A stretch of DNA of 61,148 nt from Tannerellaceae bacterium (GTDB taxonomy: Bacteria > Bacteroidota > Bacteroidia > Bacteroidales > Tannerellaceae). The notes under the pieces were generated by a model that saw nothing but the letters and a program-made list of their open reading frames with translations, searched no databases and had not been told where the DNA came from. Positions 19,301 to 29,155 of this stretch are shown in pieces. The number at the start of each line of letters is the position of its first letter. The stretch's first letter is position 1. The DNA is taken from NCBI GenBank assembly GCA_021204405.1, contig JAJPZJ010000007.1:1-61148 (forward strand), given 5' to 3'. Position numbers and translations under genes: made by a program.

Positions 19301-20416
19301 AATGGTTATCACCAATACCGGAAAAGGGATTACAGCGGAAGACCTGCCTTATATTTTTGACCGGTACCGGGTACTGGATAATATTGAGAAGCAATCTCAG
19401 AAAGATCTGTTTTCGAGGAATGGTTTGGGGTTGGCCATTTGTTACAGTATGGTCAAATTATTAGATGGGGAAATAAAGGTAAAAAGTATACCTGATGAGT
19501 TTACGGAGTTCAGGGTTACTTTGCCTGTCCGCGAATTAACAACAAATCCTAAAGTTGTTCGGTCTACGGAGAAGACAGTGCATACGGAAAACCAGGTAAC
19601 ACCTGCACCTGTGATTGAAGAACCTGTATTTGAACGTTCCAGGCCTACGATATTTGTCATTGAAGATGATCCGGAGATCCGGGGTTTTATTTCCGAAATT
19701 ATGAATAAACTATATAATGTGGTGGCAATAGGAGAGCCTTTATCTACTTTCCGGTTGTTGGAAAAGGTGCAACCCCACCTGATCATTTCGGATGTGATGA
19801 TGCCTGATATGGATGGAATCACCTTAATGAAGCAGATAAAGGCGGATAAAAAACATCTCATATACCTTTTATTTTACTTTCTGCGAAAAATACGCCGGAA
19901 GAACAGACGGAGGGGATTGCTGCCGGGGTAGAGGCTTATTTAGTTAAACCTTTTAATACGGAATATCTCCTGTCGGTAGTTGAACGGTTACTGAAACGGC
20001 AAAATGATTTAAAAGATTATTATAGCTCAGCTATCAGTGCCTATGATTTCACGGATGGTAAGTATATCCATAAGGAGAATAAGGATTTTTTTGAAAAGGT
20101 ATTATTTATAATAGACCAGCATTTGTCTGATACGGATTTCGCTACTGAGGAATTAGCCAGGGGGTTAGGATTAAGTACACGACATTTATACAGGAAATTG
20201 AATGAAATAACAGAGCAGACGCCGGCTAACCTGATAAAAGAGTACCGGCTGTCGGTAGTTGAGAAATTACTGGTAACCACCAAATATTCGATAGAAGAGG
20301 TGATGTATAAAGCAGGTTTTAATAACCGGGGTAGTTTTTACCGCCTGTTTTCACAAAAGTATGGAATGACACCTAAGAAGTATAGGGAATCCAGGATTGA
20401 AGAGGATCTAAATTAA
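16330..20416 (+). pseudogene. Hybrid two-component regulator (HTCS) of the mannan locus, broken in three places
   Basis: Such one-protein regulators sense periplasmic oligosaccharide and activate the PUL. In order: signal peptide; beta-propeller repeats (EGLSNSAILSLCQDSERFMWIGS, KDRRGRIWVGTSFG); Y_Y_Y domain; membrane segment near 18690-18780; histidine kinase (RFFTNITHEFSTPLTLIYGP, LLSNAFKYTPDGGE, NGLGLAICYSM); receiver (IISDVMMPDMDGI); AraC HTH (LSTRHLYRKLNE, GFNNRGSFYRLFSQKYGMTPKKYRES). Lesions: an in-frame TAG (17032-17034); a frame change at a 32-bp palindrome (17663-17694); a one-base-short A run at 19848-19853, after which the other frame reads TSHIPFILLSAKNTPEE. Repaired length is about 1360 residues. 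A TTG at 16324 is an alternative start. The divergent position to GH125 marks it as that operon's activator. Confidence 0.92.
17663..17694. repeat. Perfect 32-bp palindrome inside the mannan HTCS gene
   Basis: Each 16-base arm (TATGGATGTACAGGGT and its exact complement) meets at GGTACC with no spacer. The forward arm reads as coding sequence in the downstream frame (MDVQGT), so the other arm is probably an inverted copy made by template switching or misassembly. It coincides with the frame change. Confidence 0.95.
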
Positions 20417-20420
20417 CATA

Positions 20421-20457
20421 AAAAAATCCCTCCGGGTAATCACTTAAGCGGAGGGAT
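20421..20457 (-). terminator. Intrinsic terminator after the GH43-GH105 gene
   Basis: On the minus strand ATCCCTCCG pairs with CGGAGGGAT (arms 20449-20457 and 20426-20434) and is followed by a seven-T run. It lies 78 bp past the GH43-GH105 stop, between that gene and the convergent HTCS. Confidence 0.8.
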
Positions 20458-20534
20458 CACTAAACCAATAAATTGTTAACCTAAAATATTATATTGTATA
20501 CATCAAAAAACTCATTCATCAATGGTAATATGTT

Positions 20535-23288
20535 TTATTTTAAACGTTCGATTTCAAGGATGCTCATAATGAACGGACCAATCGCTTTCGGATCGTTGGC
20601 GCGAACCAACTCGTTAATATAGTATTCATAATCGCCCGATCGCATTTCGCTACCACCCAGGCCGGCTACTGCACAACATTGGTTGATATTCATTAATCCC
20701 TTCTTATCAAATGTCACAAACTCTTTCAGGTAACCTTCATATGCTTTCAGGGCAACCTCCCGGTAAGAGGCATCGATATATCCCATGCGGCTACCTTTCA
20801 GCAGGGTGTAGATGAACATAGCCGAGCAGGTTGCTTCGAGATAGTTGCCCGGGTCGCCACTGCGGTCGAGCACCTGGTACCAGAGCCCGGTTTTTTTATC
20901 CTGTATTTTTTTTACCTGTTTGGCAATGTTGTTGAGGATCGCTAGTACTTCCTCTCTTTCCGGCTCGTTTTCCGGGATGAAGTCTAGACAGTCTACAATG
21001 GCCATCGCATACCAACCCAGGGCACGTCCCCATACATGTTGGGATTGTCCGGTGGTTTTGTCGGCCCAGAACATCTGGCGGCTTACATCGGCTGCATGGC
21101 GATAGAGTCCGTTGGCAGGGTCGTAAGTATGTTTGGCTACGGTCACGATCTGATTAATTACATCCTGGAAATCTTTCGGACGGTTGTTGCGTGCTGCGTA
21201 TTCGGCCATGAAGGGTGAGCCCATATAAAGGCCGTCGAGCCACATCTGGTGTGGATAGATCTTTTTGTGCCAGAAGCCACCATCGTCATTTCGTGGATGG
21301 GTGTCCAGTTGGCTTCGTAGCAGGTCGATGGCCTTTTTATATTTTTCTTTGCCGGTATAGTCGTAGAGGCGGAAAAGTACTTTACCTGTATTTACCTGGT
21401 CGATATTATAATCTTCCAGTTTGTAGGCTTTGATCGTTCCGTCTTCATTGATCATGGTATCGGCGTAAGCAATTGCATAATCAAGGTATTTCCGGTCGTA
21501 CACTTTGTCGTATACATCCACAAAGGCTTCCAGTTCTAATCCGTAGCAATAGTCCCATTTCAGGGTTTGCTGGAAATCGAGTTGCCATGATTCGGGGTTA
21601 CGCACCATTTCCGAATCCAGCAGGCGGATCGCATAGTTCAGGTTTTCGCTGATCTGTTCATCTTTGTCGATACGGAACCAGTCTATTTCTGCCCAGCCGC
21701 CATCGTTGATTACTATGTTGGGACGGGTACAGAAGGTACCTATTTTGGCACCGATCCATTTACCTTCGCGTGCCTGGAACGGTTTGCCCATGGTTTTATA
21801 ATCTTTACCGTTGGTGCTGTAGCTGAATATACATTCGGCAGCTTTGTTAAAGGATACTTTCAGATAGACAGTCGGATCTTTTAAGGGGATACTTTCGTTT
21901 ACCTGCTCGGCCGTTCCTTTTTCTGCATCTTTACAGTTGAGTTGAGACAATACCAGTCCGTTGGCTGTATTTTCCAGTATTAATCCTGCGTAATCCAGAC
22001 CCATTACAATCAGGCCTGTACGTTCGCCGGTATAGTTATGTGCCGGTACGAATTTCAGTTTCATGCTGGCTGTAAATTCGTTAGAAGGTGTTTTCTGCAA
22101 TAACAGGTTGGCTACATTCCATAGGTTTTTATATTCCGGCACAACCGGATAGGAGTAGAGGCGTGCATGTCCTTTTACAGCATCCATAAAAATCCATTTC
22201 GGATTGAAGTTGGCATGCCATTGCCATTGCAGGCCGAGTTCGGTTGTATTGAATTCATCACTTTCCTGTGGGGTGCAGATAGGCCACTCTTTTCCGACAT
22301 TGGGTTTGCGGTAGGTTAGGACCGGCTCTCCACAACCTTTTCCCTTTTTATCGATACCAATTACAGGCCAGTCGTTTACCCATTTCGTGGGTTGTAGGTG
22401 TACGATACGTCCATAGGTACCTACATCCTGGAAGTGAAGGAACCAGTCTTCTCCAGTTTGCGTATCAATCCAGGCGCCCTGGTGCGGGCCATTCACATCG
22501 GTTTTACCCTGAGTCAGTACAATTTTTTCCTCATACGGGCCATAAATATTACGCGACCGGAGTACTAACTGCCAGCCTGTGGCTACACCTCCTGCAGGCG
22601 CAAATATGTAATAGAAGCCATTTCGTTTATAAAATTTGGGGCCTTCCATTGTTGGATGGGTATTGTGTCCGTCGAAGATAATACGGCTTTCTGTGATCGC
22701 TTCGGTTGCTTCGGTGTTCAGTTCACATATTGCTAATACACTCTTTAAACCTGCCCGGCTGCCTGCATAGGCATGTACCATATATACACGTCCGTCATCA
22801 TCCCATAAAGGAGTGGTATCGATAATGCCTTTACCAGGTTTTACCAATACCGGTTTTGACCAGGGGCCTTCCACATTTTTTGCTTTGGTCATATAAGCTC
22901 CCTGGTCGGGATCTCCCCAAAAGATATAGAATTCACCGTTATGATGGCGGATACTCGGAGCCCATATACGGTTACCGTGTTCCGGACGTTCTACTTCGGT
23001 GATGGGTTCCAGGGCATAGGGCACGGCGGCGCTAATGATCGTCCAGTTCACCAGATCTTTAGAATGAAGGATCTGTAATCCGGGTATACAGTTAAAGCTG
23101 GAAGCAGTCATATAAAAATCATCTCCCACACGGCATGCGTCTGGGTCGGAATAGTCGGCATATAATATTGGGTTGCGGTAAGTGCCGTTGCCATTATCGG
23201 CTACCCATACTTTCGAAACATAGTTTTGCCGGGCGTATCCCTGCAATACACAAAAGACAGTTAAAAAAAGGATTGTCAGTTTTCTCAT
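20535..23288 (-). CDS. GH43 glycosidase - GH105 unsaturated rhamnogalacturonyl hydrolase fusion, exported
   Basis: A two-enzyme protein of 917 residues with a signal peptide (LTILFLTVFCVLQGYA). Residues about 35-330 are a five-bladed GH43 propeller: base Asp in YSDPDACRVGDDFY, second Asp after WAPSIRHHNGEFYIFWGD, acid Glu in TMEGPKFYKRNGFYYIF. A beta-sandwich (about 345-540) follows, as in subfamilies with C-terminal accessory domains. The rest is a GH105 (alpha/alpha)6 barrel with catalytic Asp in MWLDGLYMGSPFMAEYA and HVWGRALGWYAMAI. GH43 probably trims arabinose or galactose side chains of pectin. GH105 removes the unsaturated uronic acid left by pectate/RG lyases. It is the last gene of the pectin operon, 25 bp after DUF4861. 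Specificity of the GH43 half is uncertain. Confidence 0.92.
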   Translation of the reverse strand: MRKLTILFLTVFCVLQGYARQNYVSKVWVADNGNGTYRNPILYADYSDPDACRVGDDFYMTASSFNCIPGLQILHSKDLVNWTIISAAVPYALEPITEVERPEHGNRIWAPSIRHHNGEFYIFWGDPDQGAYMTKAKNVEGPWSKPVLVKPGKGIIDTTPLWDDDGRVYMVHAYAGSRAGLKSVLAICELNTEATEAITESRIIFDGHNTHPTMEGPKFYKRNGFYYIFAPAGGVATGWQLVLRSRNIYGPYEEKIVLTQGKTDVNGPHQGAWIDTQTGEDWFLHFQDVGTYGRIVHLQPTKWVNDWPVIGIDKKGKGCGEPVLTYRKPNVGKEWPICTPQESDEFNTTELGLQWQWHANFNPKWIFMDAVKGHARLYSYPVVPEYKNLWNVANLLLQKTPSNEFTASMKLKFVPAHNYTGERTGLIVMGLDYAGLILENTANGLVLSQLNCKDAEKGTAEQVNESIPLKDPTVYLKVSFNKAAECIFSYSTNGKDYKTMGKPFQAREGKWIGAKIGTFCTRPNIVINDGGWAEIDWFRIDKDEQISENLNYAIRLLDSEMVRNPESWQLDFQQTLKWDYCYGLELEAFVDVYDKVYDRKYLDYAIAYADTMINEDGTIKAYKLEDYNIDQVNTGKVLFRLYDYTGKEKYKKAIDLLRSQLDTHPRNDDGGFWHKKIYPHQMWLDGLYMGSPFMAEYAARNNRPKDFQDVINQIVTVAKHTYDPANGLYRHAADVSRQMFWADKTTGQSQHVWGRALGWYAMAIVDCLDFIPENEPEREEVLAILNNIAKQVKKIQDKKTGLWYQVLDRSGDPGNYLEATCSAMFIYTLLKGSRMGYIDASYREVALKAYEGYLKEFVTFDKKGLMNINQCCAVAGLGGSEMRSGDYEYYINELVRANDPKAIGPFIMSILEIERLK

Positions 23289-23313
23289 ATTATTGGCTGT
23301 TTCTTTATTATGT

Positions 23314-24549
23314 TTATTCTAAGATCGTTACCCGGCAGGGGTTAACTACCTCTTTTTTCCACTCCTGTATATAGGCGAACCATTCTTCTTTCGTTTTATA
23401 GCCGAATGTTTCTTTCATAGATGTAAAAGTGATATGATAGTTGAACTGTGTCTGTCTGGGAGCCTGTATGAGGTAGAGGTAGTTAACCTTATCATTGGCT
23501 TCTCCTGCGAGAATATTTTCCGGAAGAGATACAGCCAGTCCTACAGTCTCTTTAGCATATTTGATCGTATCGTTTACAGGCCAGTCTGTACCCCAGCATC
23601 CGATCAGCCCTTTCTGGTCGCTGAAGGAGTCGGAGCCTTTAATGTTCTGGACACCTGTGCAGAAAATCTCCTGTTGCAATGGCTCTTCGAAAAACAACTG
23701 TACTTCGCAGTCGCGATGACCAGCATACAGGATATACCGGGTAGTCATTTGTAGTACTGAACCCTGGTATTCCCAGTCGTTGGCAATTACGTCCACAACT
23801 GTACGGACCGGCCCATACGCCCGGATCGTTTCGGACCGGCTGGATACGGGTTGTATATGGATTGCTTTCTCTCCGTTCCATCCTTTAAAAGTGCCCAGTC
23901 CACAGCTACCGCTTACACGGAGTACATCATCGCCGAAACCGCGCGCCAGTTGCTCGTCGGTAGGGTAGAACTGGGATTCTTCTATCTCAAATCCTTTATT
24001 GAATTTACCATAGATATCTACTGTTTGTTTCTGGTCAAAATAGATGCGGTAGGCTACCAGTTCGGATTCGAAGGCCGGGCCGTGGTGGTGTAACTGGTTA
24101 TAAATATTGCTTGTTCCGGGTATGGTAAGAGAGGTGATGGGTACATGTTTGCCGTTTTTATCGCTTACCAGCATTTCTGCGTATACCTGTGCCGGATATT
24201 CACGGGTCGTTTTTTCAGCAGAAAGGTCAATTGTAATTGTTTTGGTAGCACCGGCAGGAACATCCAGTACAAAAGCAAGTTCGTCTGCCCGGCGATCGCC
24301 GGTAAGGTCGTCCAGTTGGGAGGGGATTTCCGTATCACCATCCCATACAATGGCCGAACGAACAGTAAAATCGAGGGAGAGATCCGGCAACTTAATAACT
24401 ACCGGTTCATATAGTTTTTTTTTCTCTGTAGGATTAACAACCTCTATTCTTATTCTTTTGCTACCGGCTTGTGCCAGGGCAGAGATAGAAATAAGGCACA
24501 GGCATACAAATAAGCCTGTTTGTTTGATGTACTTTCCAAGCAAGGACAT
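23314..24549 (-). CDS. DUF4861 family exported protein
   Basis: A 411-residue protein with an N-terminal signal (GLFVCLCLISISALAQA). The body is beta-rich and matches the DUF4861 family in my recollection: an early NPTEKKKLYEPVVIKLPDL segment, a HHHGPAFESELVAYRIYFDQKQTVDIYGK motif, and GTDWP near the end. Families of this kind are frequent in pectin-linked loci of Bacteroidetes, often next to GH105 or pectinesterases. The conserved His cluster and acidic residues suggest a glycan-active or glycan-binding role, but no activity is assigned here. It sits between the regulator and GH43-GH105 with short gaps, so it is likely co-expressed with the pectin enzymes. Confidence 0.75.
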   Translation of the reverse strand: MSLLGKYIKQTGLFVCLCLISISALAQAGSKRIRIEVVNPTEKKKLYEPVVIKLPDLSLDFTVRSAIVWDGDTEIPSQLDDLTGDRRADELAFVLDVPAGATKTITIDLSAEKTTREYPAQVYAEMLVSDKNGKHVPITSLTIPGTSNIYNQLHHHGPAFESELVAYRIYFDQKQTVDIYGKFNKGFEIEESQFYPTDEQLARGFGDDVLRVSGSCGLGTFKGWNGEKAIHIQPVSSRSETIRAYGPVRTVVDVIANDWEYQGSVLQMTTRYILYAGHRDCEVQLFFEEPLQQEIFCTGVQNIKGSDSFSDQKGLIGCWGTDWPVNDTIKYAKETVGLAVSLPENILAGEANDKVNYLYLIQAPRQTQFNYHITFTSMKETFGYKTKEEWFAYIQEWKKEVVNPCRVTILE

Positions 24550-24623
24550 GTTGTGTGTTTTTTAGGTATTGTATTGCAAAAGTATATATACCTGTCCGGC
24601 TGCTTGTGTACATATTGATTGTT

Positions 24624-27600
24624 TTAGTAGAATTTTTGTTCCTTATATTTAGTTGGGGTCATTCCATACATTTGTTTGAAACATTTGCTGAGGTAGCGTG
24701 AATCGTTGATACCCACCATGCAAGCAATCTGTGTCATGGTAAATTCCCCGGTTTCTATCAACTGGGCTGCCCGTGTGATACGCATCTCTTTGATAAATTC
24801 AACAGGTGCCAGTCCGGTTAGGGCTTTCAGCTTTTTAAAGAATACCGAGCGGCTTACGGCCATTTCTTTTACCAGGTCGTTTACCACCAGGTCGTCGTTA
24901 TCCATGTTCTGTTCCATTAGCTCCACCAGTTTTTCCATGAACTTCCGGTCGTTTGGCGATAATTCTGCCGAAGTAGTTTCCGGTTGTGCTGCAGTGGTTT
25001 GCTGGGAGTCTGTTGCAGGAGCTATAGATATGAGGGTGGAACGGTATAATTCCTGTAGCTTTCGGCGCTGGGTAAGCAGGTTTTCTACCCGTGCCTGCAG
25101 ATAGGTGGAGCTGAATGGCTTGGCAATATAATCGTCGGCACCATATTCCAAACCTTTTAGTTTACTTTCAGTTGACGATTTGGCGGTAAGTAATACAACC
25201 GGTATGTGGCTGGTTGCCAGGTTGCCTTTCAATGCCTGGACAATCTCGATACCACTTCTGCCCGGCATCATCACATCACTTATAATAATATTCGGCATCA
25301 ATTGCTCAGCTTTATAGAGCCCCTCGTTACCGTCGGCGGCTTCTGCTACCCGGAAATGAGAGATAAAAATAGTTTTCAGGAAGCCACGCAGTTCATCATT
25401 ATCTTCTACGATCAGCATCAGTTGTTTTTCAGCCTCCGTTTCTTCTGCAGTTTCCGGTAATCCGGCTCTTTCTGTTACAGCCACTTCATCAATCGGCTTC
25501 ATAGTAAGTGGAGTGTCGTAATAGTCGGTCAGGATAAATTCGGTTGTTTCATCGAAATGTTCTTTTCCTTTGTGGAAGGTTACTAGGAAAATACTTCCTT
25601 TACCCAGTTTACTTTCTACAGTGATAGTGGCCTGGTGCATTTCCACCAGTTCCTTTACCAGTGAAAGTCCGATACCGGTACTGGGGGTGTCGAACAGGCT
25701 TTTATCCATCAGGTTTTCGAAACGGACGAAGATGGATTCTTTCCGGTTTTCTGCAATGCCGATGCCCTGGTCTTCTACTCCTAGCGAGACTGTTTCTTCT
25801 TCTTCCCGGATGAAGACTTTGATCATTTTTTCCTGAGGAGTATATTTAAAAGCATTGGATACCAGGTTGAAAACAATTTTTTCCAGTTTATCGATATCCA
25901 GCCAGAGGTATAATTGCTTATTCTCGGTTTCCAGGATAAAGTCTATCCGGTGTACTTCGGCCAGCGATTCGAAATTGTCCATTACCCGGCGTACAAACTG
26001 TACTAGGTCCACCCGCTGTACCCGCATTTTCATCTTTTTATTCTGGATCTTCCGGAAGTCGAGTATCTGGTTGATCAGCCGTAACATCCGGCTGGTATTC
26101 CGTTCTACCAACTGGAGTTGTTCACGGATATCGGGTGTAAGCGTACTGTTATTGAGCACATGTTCAACCGGTCCGGAGATCAGGGTGAGCGGTGTACGCA
26201 GTTCGTGTGAGATATTGGTAAAGAAACGGAGTTTGATATCTGATATCTGTTGCTCTACAAATACTTCGTGTTTTAAACGGTAGATGGTGAACAGGATATA
26301 TACGGTGATAAATATAACACCCATAATGAGCAGGATGTACAGGATATAGGCCCACGGGGTTTCCCAGAAAGAGGGGAGTACAGTGATGGCAAGCTGACGG
26401 GTGTTCTCTACCCAGATCCCATCGCTATTGGTAGAGCGTACTTTGAATATATAATCGCCTTTGGGTAGGTTGGTATAGGTGGCTGCCCGTTGTTTGTCTA
26501 CATAGTTCCATCCCCTGTCAAATCCTTCCAGCATATAGGCATACCGGATATTGTCGGGGGCTTTCATATCGAGCGCAGCATACCGGATGGTGAAAATATT
26601 GTCTTTATGGGATAAGATTACCTGATGGGTCTCGTTGGGTATAAATTCCAGCCGGGAACTGGTGGCAGGGTGTATATCTTCGTTTGCAATCTGGAAACGG
26701 GTAAAGGCTACCGGTGGCACGTAGGCACTTTTCCGTATGGTATCGGGTGTGAATATCAACATCCCGTAGCTGGTTCCGAACAACATTTCCCCGTCTGCTT
26801 TTTTGAAAGAGGCTCCTTCATTAAAACCTGCCCGGAAATTAAAATTGTTATCGTCGTAATTTTCCGTATGTTCGTCGGCCGTATCAAATTTGCATAAACC
26901 ATTTTCGGTGCTGATCCAAAGGTGGCCGTGTTCATCTTCTTCTATGCATAATAACACATCACTGGGAAGTCCATCTTTGACGGTATAAAATTTAAATACA
27001 GCTTCGCCATCTTCCGAGAGTGATAATAGTTTGTTTAAGCCTCCACCGAAAGTTGCCAGATACAGGTTGTTGTCTTTGGTATTGAGAATGCTGTATACAT
27101 CATTGTTGCTCAAACTATGTTCTTTACCCTGTTTACGGTAGTGGTGATTGAATACGATTGTCTCCGGGTTGGTAAAATCCGCGCTGAAGGAAATGGCACC
27201 GGAAGTACTTCCTACCCATATGTTTCCTTTATGGTCGGAGGTAACGACGCGGGTACAGTAACAATGGTCGATGGGCCAGCCTTTCAGGTTGTTTTTGTGG
27301 TGGATGAAAAGGTTATTTTTTGCTGTACCGGGCTCCAGGTAGTTCAATCCTCCACCGAACGTAGCGATCCAGATTCGTCCGTACCGGTCTTCATGCGTGC
27401 AATAAATATTGTTATCGCTCAGGCTGTAAATATTGTTAGGATCATGCTTGTAATGGGTTACCCGGAAGGTTTCCTGCATACCGGTTAGTTGTATTAAGCC
27501 GTCTCCTTTAGTACTGATCCAGTAATTTCCGTTCTGGTCCTGCATAATATGGTAGGCAACTCCCGGCATCTGTTTACCACTTTGAGCTATTTTACCATCG

Positions 27601-29063
27601 GCTGTGAGATAGCCAAGATATTGGTTCTGGCTGTTGTAGATTCGTATTTTCCCCTCTTTAGTTCCCAGCCAAAGCCGACCCAGATGGTCTTCGTACATGC
27701 TCCGGGCATCGTTGATAAGAGACTCATAAGGTAAAGGTTCGGGAGTTACCAGAGAGAAGGACTCAGGAAAGAAAGAAATTTTCTCCAATCCTTTTGAGTG
27801 GGTAGACATCCACAGGTTTCCTTCCCGGTCGGACATAATAGAGTGAAGTTTGTTGGAAAAACGCCAGTTATCGGCTCCCGGCTCATTATAGAATGGACGT
27901 AACTGGTTGTTGTCCCTGTCAAAATAGGAGAGCCCCCCACCGAAGGGATGTACCCACAGATATCCATTTACATCTTCCAGGATATGGAATTTGGGTTGAG
28001 AACGGTAGGCATTTCCCTGTTCGGTAGGAATAGTTTCATGTTTAATCTGCCGGGTGAAGGGATTAAAATGGGATACTCCCTCCACTTTATCAATATCCAA
28101 CCACACCTCTTTACAACGGTCTACATATACGTTAGCAATCTGATTACCAGGTAGCCTGCTATTGGAAGTAGTATAATGGTGTTGTTGCTCTGTTACCGAA
28201 TCATATGTGAAAAAGCCGTCTAAGCCAGAGGTTAGCATTAATTCATCACCGGCTAGCCGGTGGATGGCTGTAATTTGCGAATTACAGCTAAATTCTTTTA
28301 ATTCGAAGTTCTTTTGTAGCTTGTTATATTTCCATATACGTCCTTTATCGGAACCGAACCATATTTCGTTATTGGTTTCAAGGTAGCAGTAAAAGGCCTG
28401 GTGAGATACCTGGGTTGCCTGTGGTGCATCCATAAAGCAGGAAACCGGTGTTTGGCTACCGTGAGCAAGGCTCCAGAGCCCATTGTCGGTCAGTAGCCAC
28501 TCAGTCTGTTGCTCATCCAGTAATACCTCTGATACATTCCGGACTGGAAAGTTACCGGCATTCGTAGAGTAGATTTCCAACTCAAATGAAGGATCATTTT
28601 CCTGTTGGATTACCCGGTAGGCTCCTTCGTTTTCTGTTAATAACCATATATGGCCATTTGGTAATATTTTAATAGAATGGATATGGGCATTACTTTCAAT
28701 GCCGGAAGCGGGTACCTGGGTAAATATTTCTCTTTTAGGGTCGAACCGGTGGAAACGATTGTCGTAAGTCATTATCCACAGATAGCCGAATGGATCTTCA
28801 TAGATATAGTCTACCCGGTTATTGGCAAAACTTACAGCATTGTTTTTGCCGGCTTTATAGGTCGTAAATGTGTATCCGTCGAATTTATTAATCCCATCCC
28901 AGGTAGCGAACCACATGAAACCATTCCGGTCTTCCAGAATGTTCATTATGGTTTTCTGCGAAAGGCCGTCTTCGATTGAGTAATGGGTGAATGAGCATCG
29001 CAGCTGGGCGTAGGATGCAAGGGAGAAAAGGAGGGATATTAGTACTGCATATATTCGTCTCAT
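24624..29063 (-). CDS. Hybrid two-component regulator (HTCS) of the pectin locus
   Basis: Start 29063 (MRRIYAVLISLLFSLASYAQ) is chosen over 29099 because it begins with the signal peptide. In order: two periplasmic propeller blocks with repeated NGFMWFATWDG-type blades (residues about 25-760), a Y_Y_Y domain, one membrane helix (ILYILLIMGVIFITVYILF), kinase with phospho-His in SHELRTPLTLISGP, ATPase (VFNLVSNAFKYTP, GIGLSLVKELVEM), receiver with Asp in IIISDVMMPGRSG and Lys in YIAKPFS, and AraC HTH ending MYGMTPTKYKEQ. All modules are intact over 1479 residues, unlike the mannan regulator. It sits inside the pectin operon, between CE12-CE8 and DUF4861, and probably activates the susC promoter and perhaps the divergent uronate operon. 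The ligand is inferred to be a pectic oligosaccharide. Confidence 0.95.
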   Translation of the reverse strand: MRRIYAVLISLLFSLASYAQLRCSFTHYSIEDGLSQKTIMNILEDRNGFMWFATWDGINKFDGYTFTTYKAGKNNAVSFANNRVDYIYEDPFGYLWIMTYDNRFHRFDPKREIFTQVPASGIESNAHIHSIKILPNGHIWLLTENEGAYRVIQQENDPSFELEIYSTNAGNFPVRNVSEVLLDEQQTEWLLTDNGLWSLAHGSQTPVSCFMDAPQATQVSHQAFYCYLETNNEIWFGSDKGRIWKYNKLQKNFELKEFSCNSQITAIHRLAGDELMLTSGLDGFFTYDSVTEQQHHYTTSNSRLPGNQIANVYVDRCKEVWLDIDKVEGVSHFNPFTRQIKHETIPTEQGNAYRSQPKFHILEDVNGYLWVHPFGGGLSYFDRDNNQLRPFYNEPGADNWRFSNKLHSIMSDREGNLWMSTHSKGLEKISFFPESFSLVTPEPLPYESLINDARSMYEDHLGRLWLGTKEGKIRIYNSQNQYLGYLTADGKIAQSGKQMPGVAYHIMQDQNGNYWISTKGDGLIQLTGMQETFRVTHYKHDPNNIYSLSDNNIYCTHEDRYGRIWIATFGGGLNYLEPGTAKNNLFIHHKNNLKGWPIDHCYCTRVVTSDHKGNIWVGSTSGAISFSADFTNPETIVFNHHYRKQGKEHSLSNNDVYSILNTKDNNLYLATFGGGLNKLLSLSEDGEAVFKFYTVKDGLPSDVLLCIEEDEHGHLWISTENGLCKFDTADEHTENYDDNNFNFRAGFNEGASFKKADGEMLFGTSYGMLIFTPDTIRKSAYVPPVAFTRFQIANEDIHPATSSRLEFIPNETHQVILSHKDNIFTIRYAALDMKAPDNIRYAYMLEGFDRGWNYVDKQRAATYTNLPKGDYIFKVRSTNSDGIWVENTRQLAITVLPSFWETPWAYILYILLIMGVIFITVYILFTIYRLKHEVFVEQQISDIKLRFFTNISHELRTPLTLISGPVEHVLNNSTLTPDIREQLQLVERNTSRMLRLINQILDFRKIQNKKMKMRVQRVDLVQFVRRVMDNFESLAEVHRIDFILETENKQLYLWLDIDKLEKIVFNLVSNAFKYTPQEKMIKVFIREEEETVSLGVEDQGIGIAENRKESIFVRFENLMDKSLFDTPSTGIGLSLVKELVEMHQATITVESKLGKGSIFLVTFHKGKEHFDETTEFILTDYYDTPLTMKPIDEVAVTERAGLPETAEETEAEKQLMLIVEDNDELRGFLKTIFISHFRVAEAADGNEGLYKAEQLMPNIIISDVMMPGRSGIEIVQALKGNLATSHIPVVLLTAKSSTESKLKGLEYGADDYIAKPFSSTYLQARVENLLTQRRKLQELYRSTLISIAPATDSQQTTAAQPETTSAELSPNDRKFMEKLVELMEQNMDNDDLVVNDLVKEMAVSRSVFFKKLKALTGLAPVEFIKEMRITRAAQLIETGEFTMTQIACMVGINDSRYLSKCFKQMYGMTPTKYKEQKFY

Positions 29064-29155
29064 TGCGGGCTGTGGCTTTTTATTTATGCAATTATACAAA
29101 TTAAGACGGATATATGCAGTTTAATTTATTATTTTAATTTATCAATTTTAATTTA

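Noticed and set aside
29100-29155. Possible terminator between CE12-CE8 and the HTCS (ATTTATCAATTTTAATTTATCATT)
   Set aside because: The stretch is AT-rich and repetitive but forms no stable GC stem.
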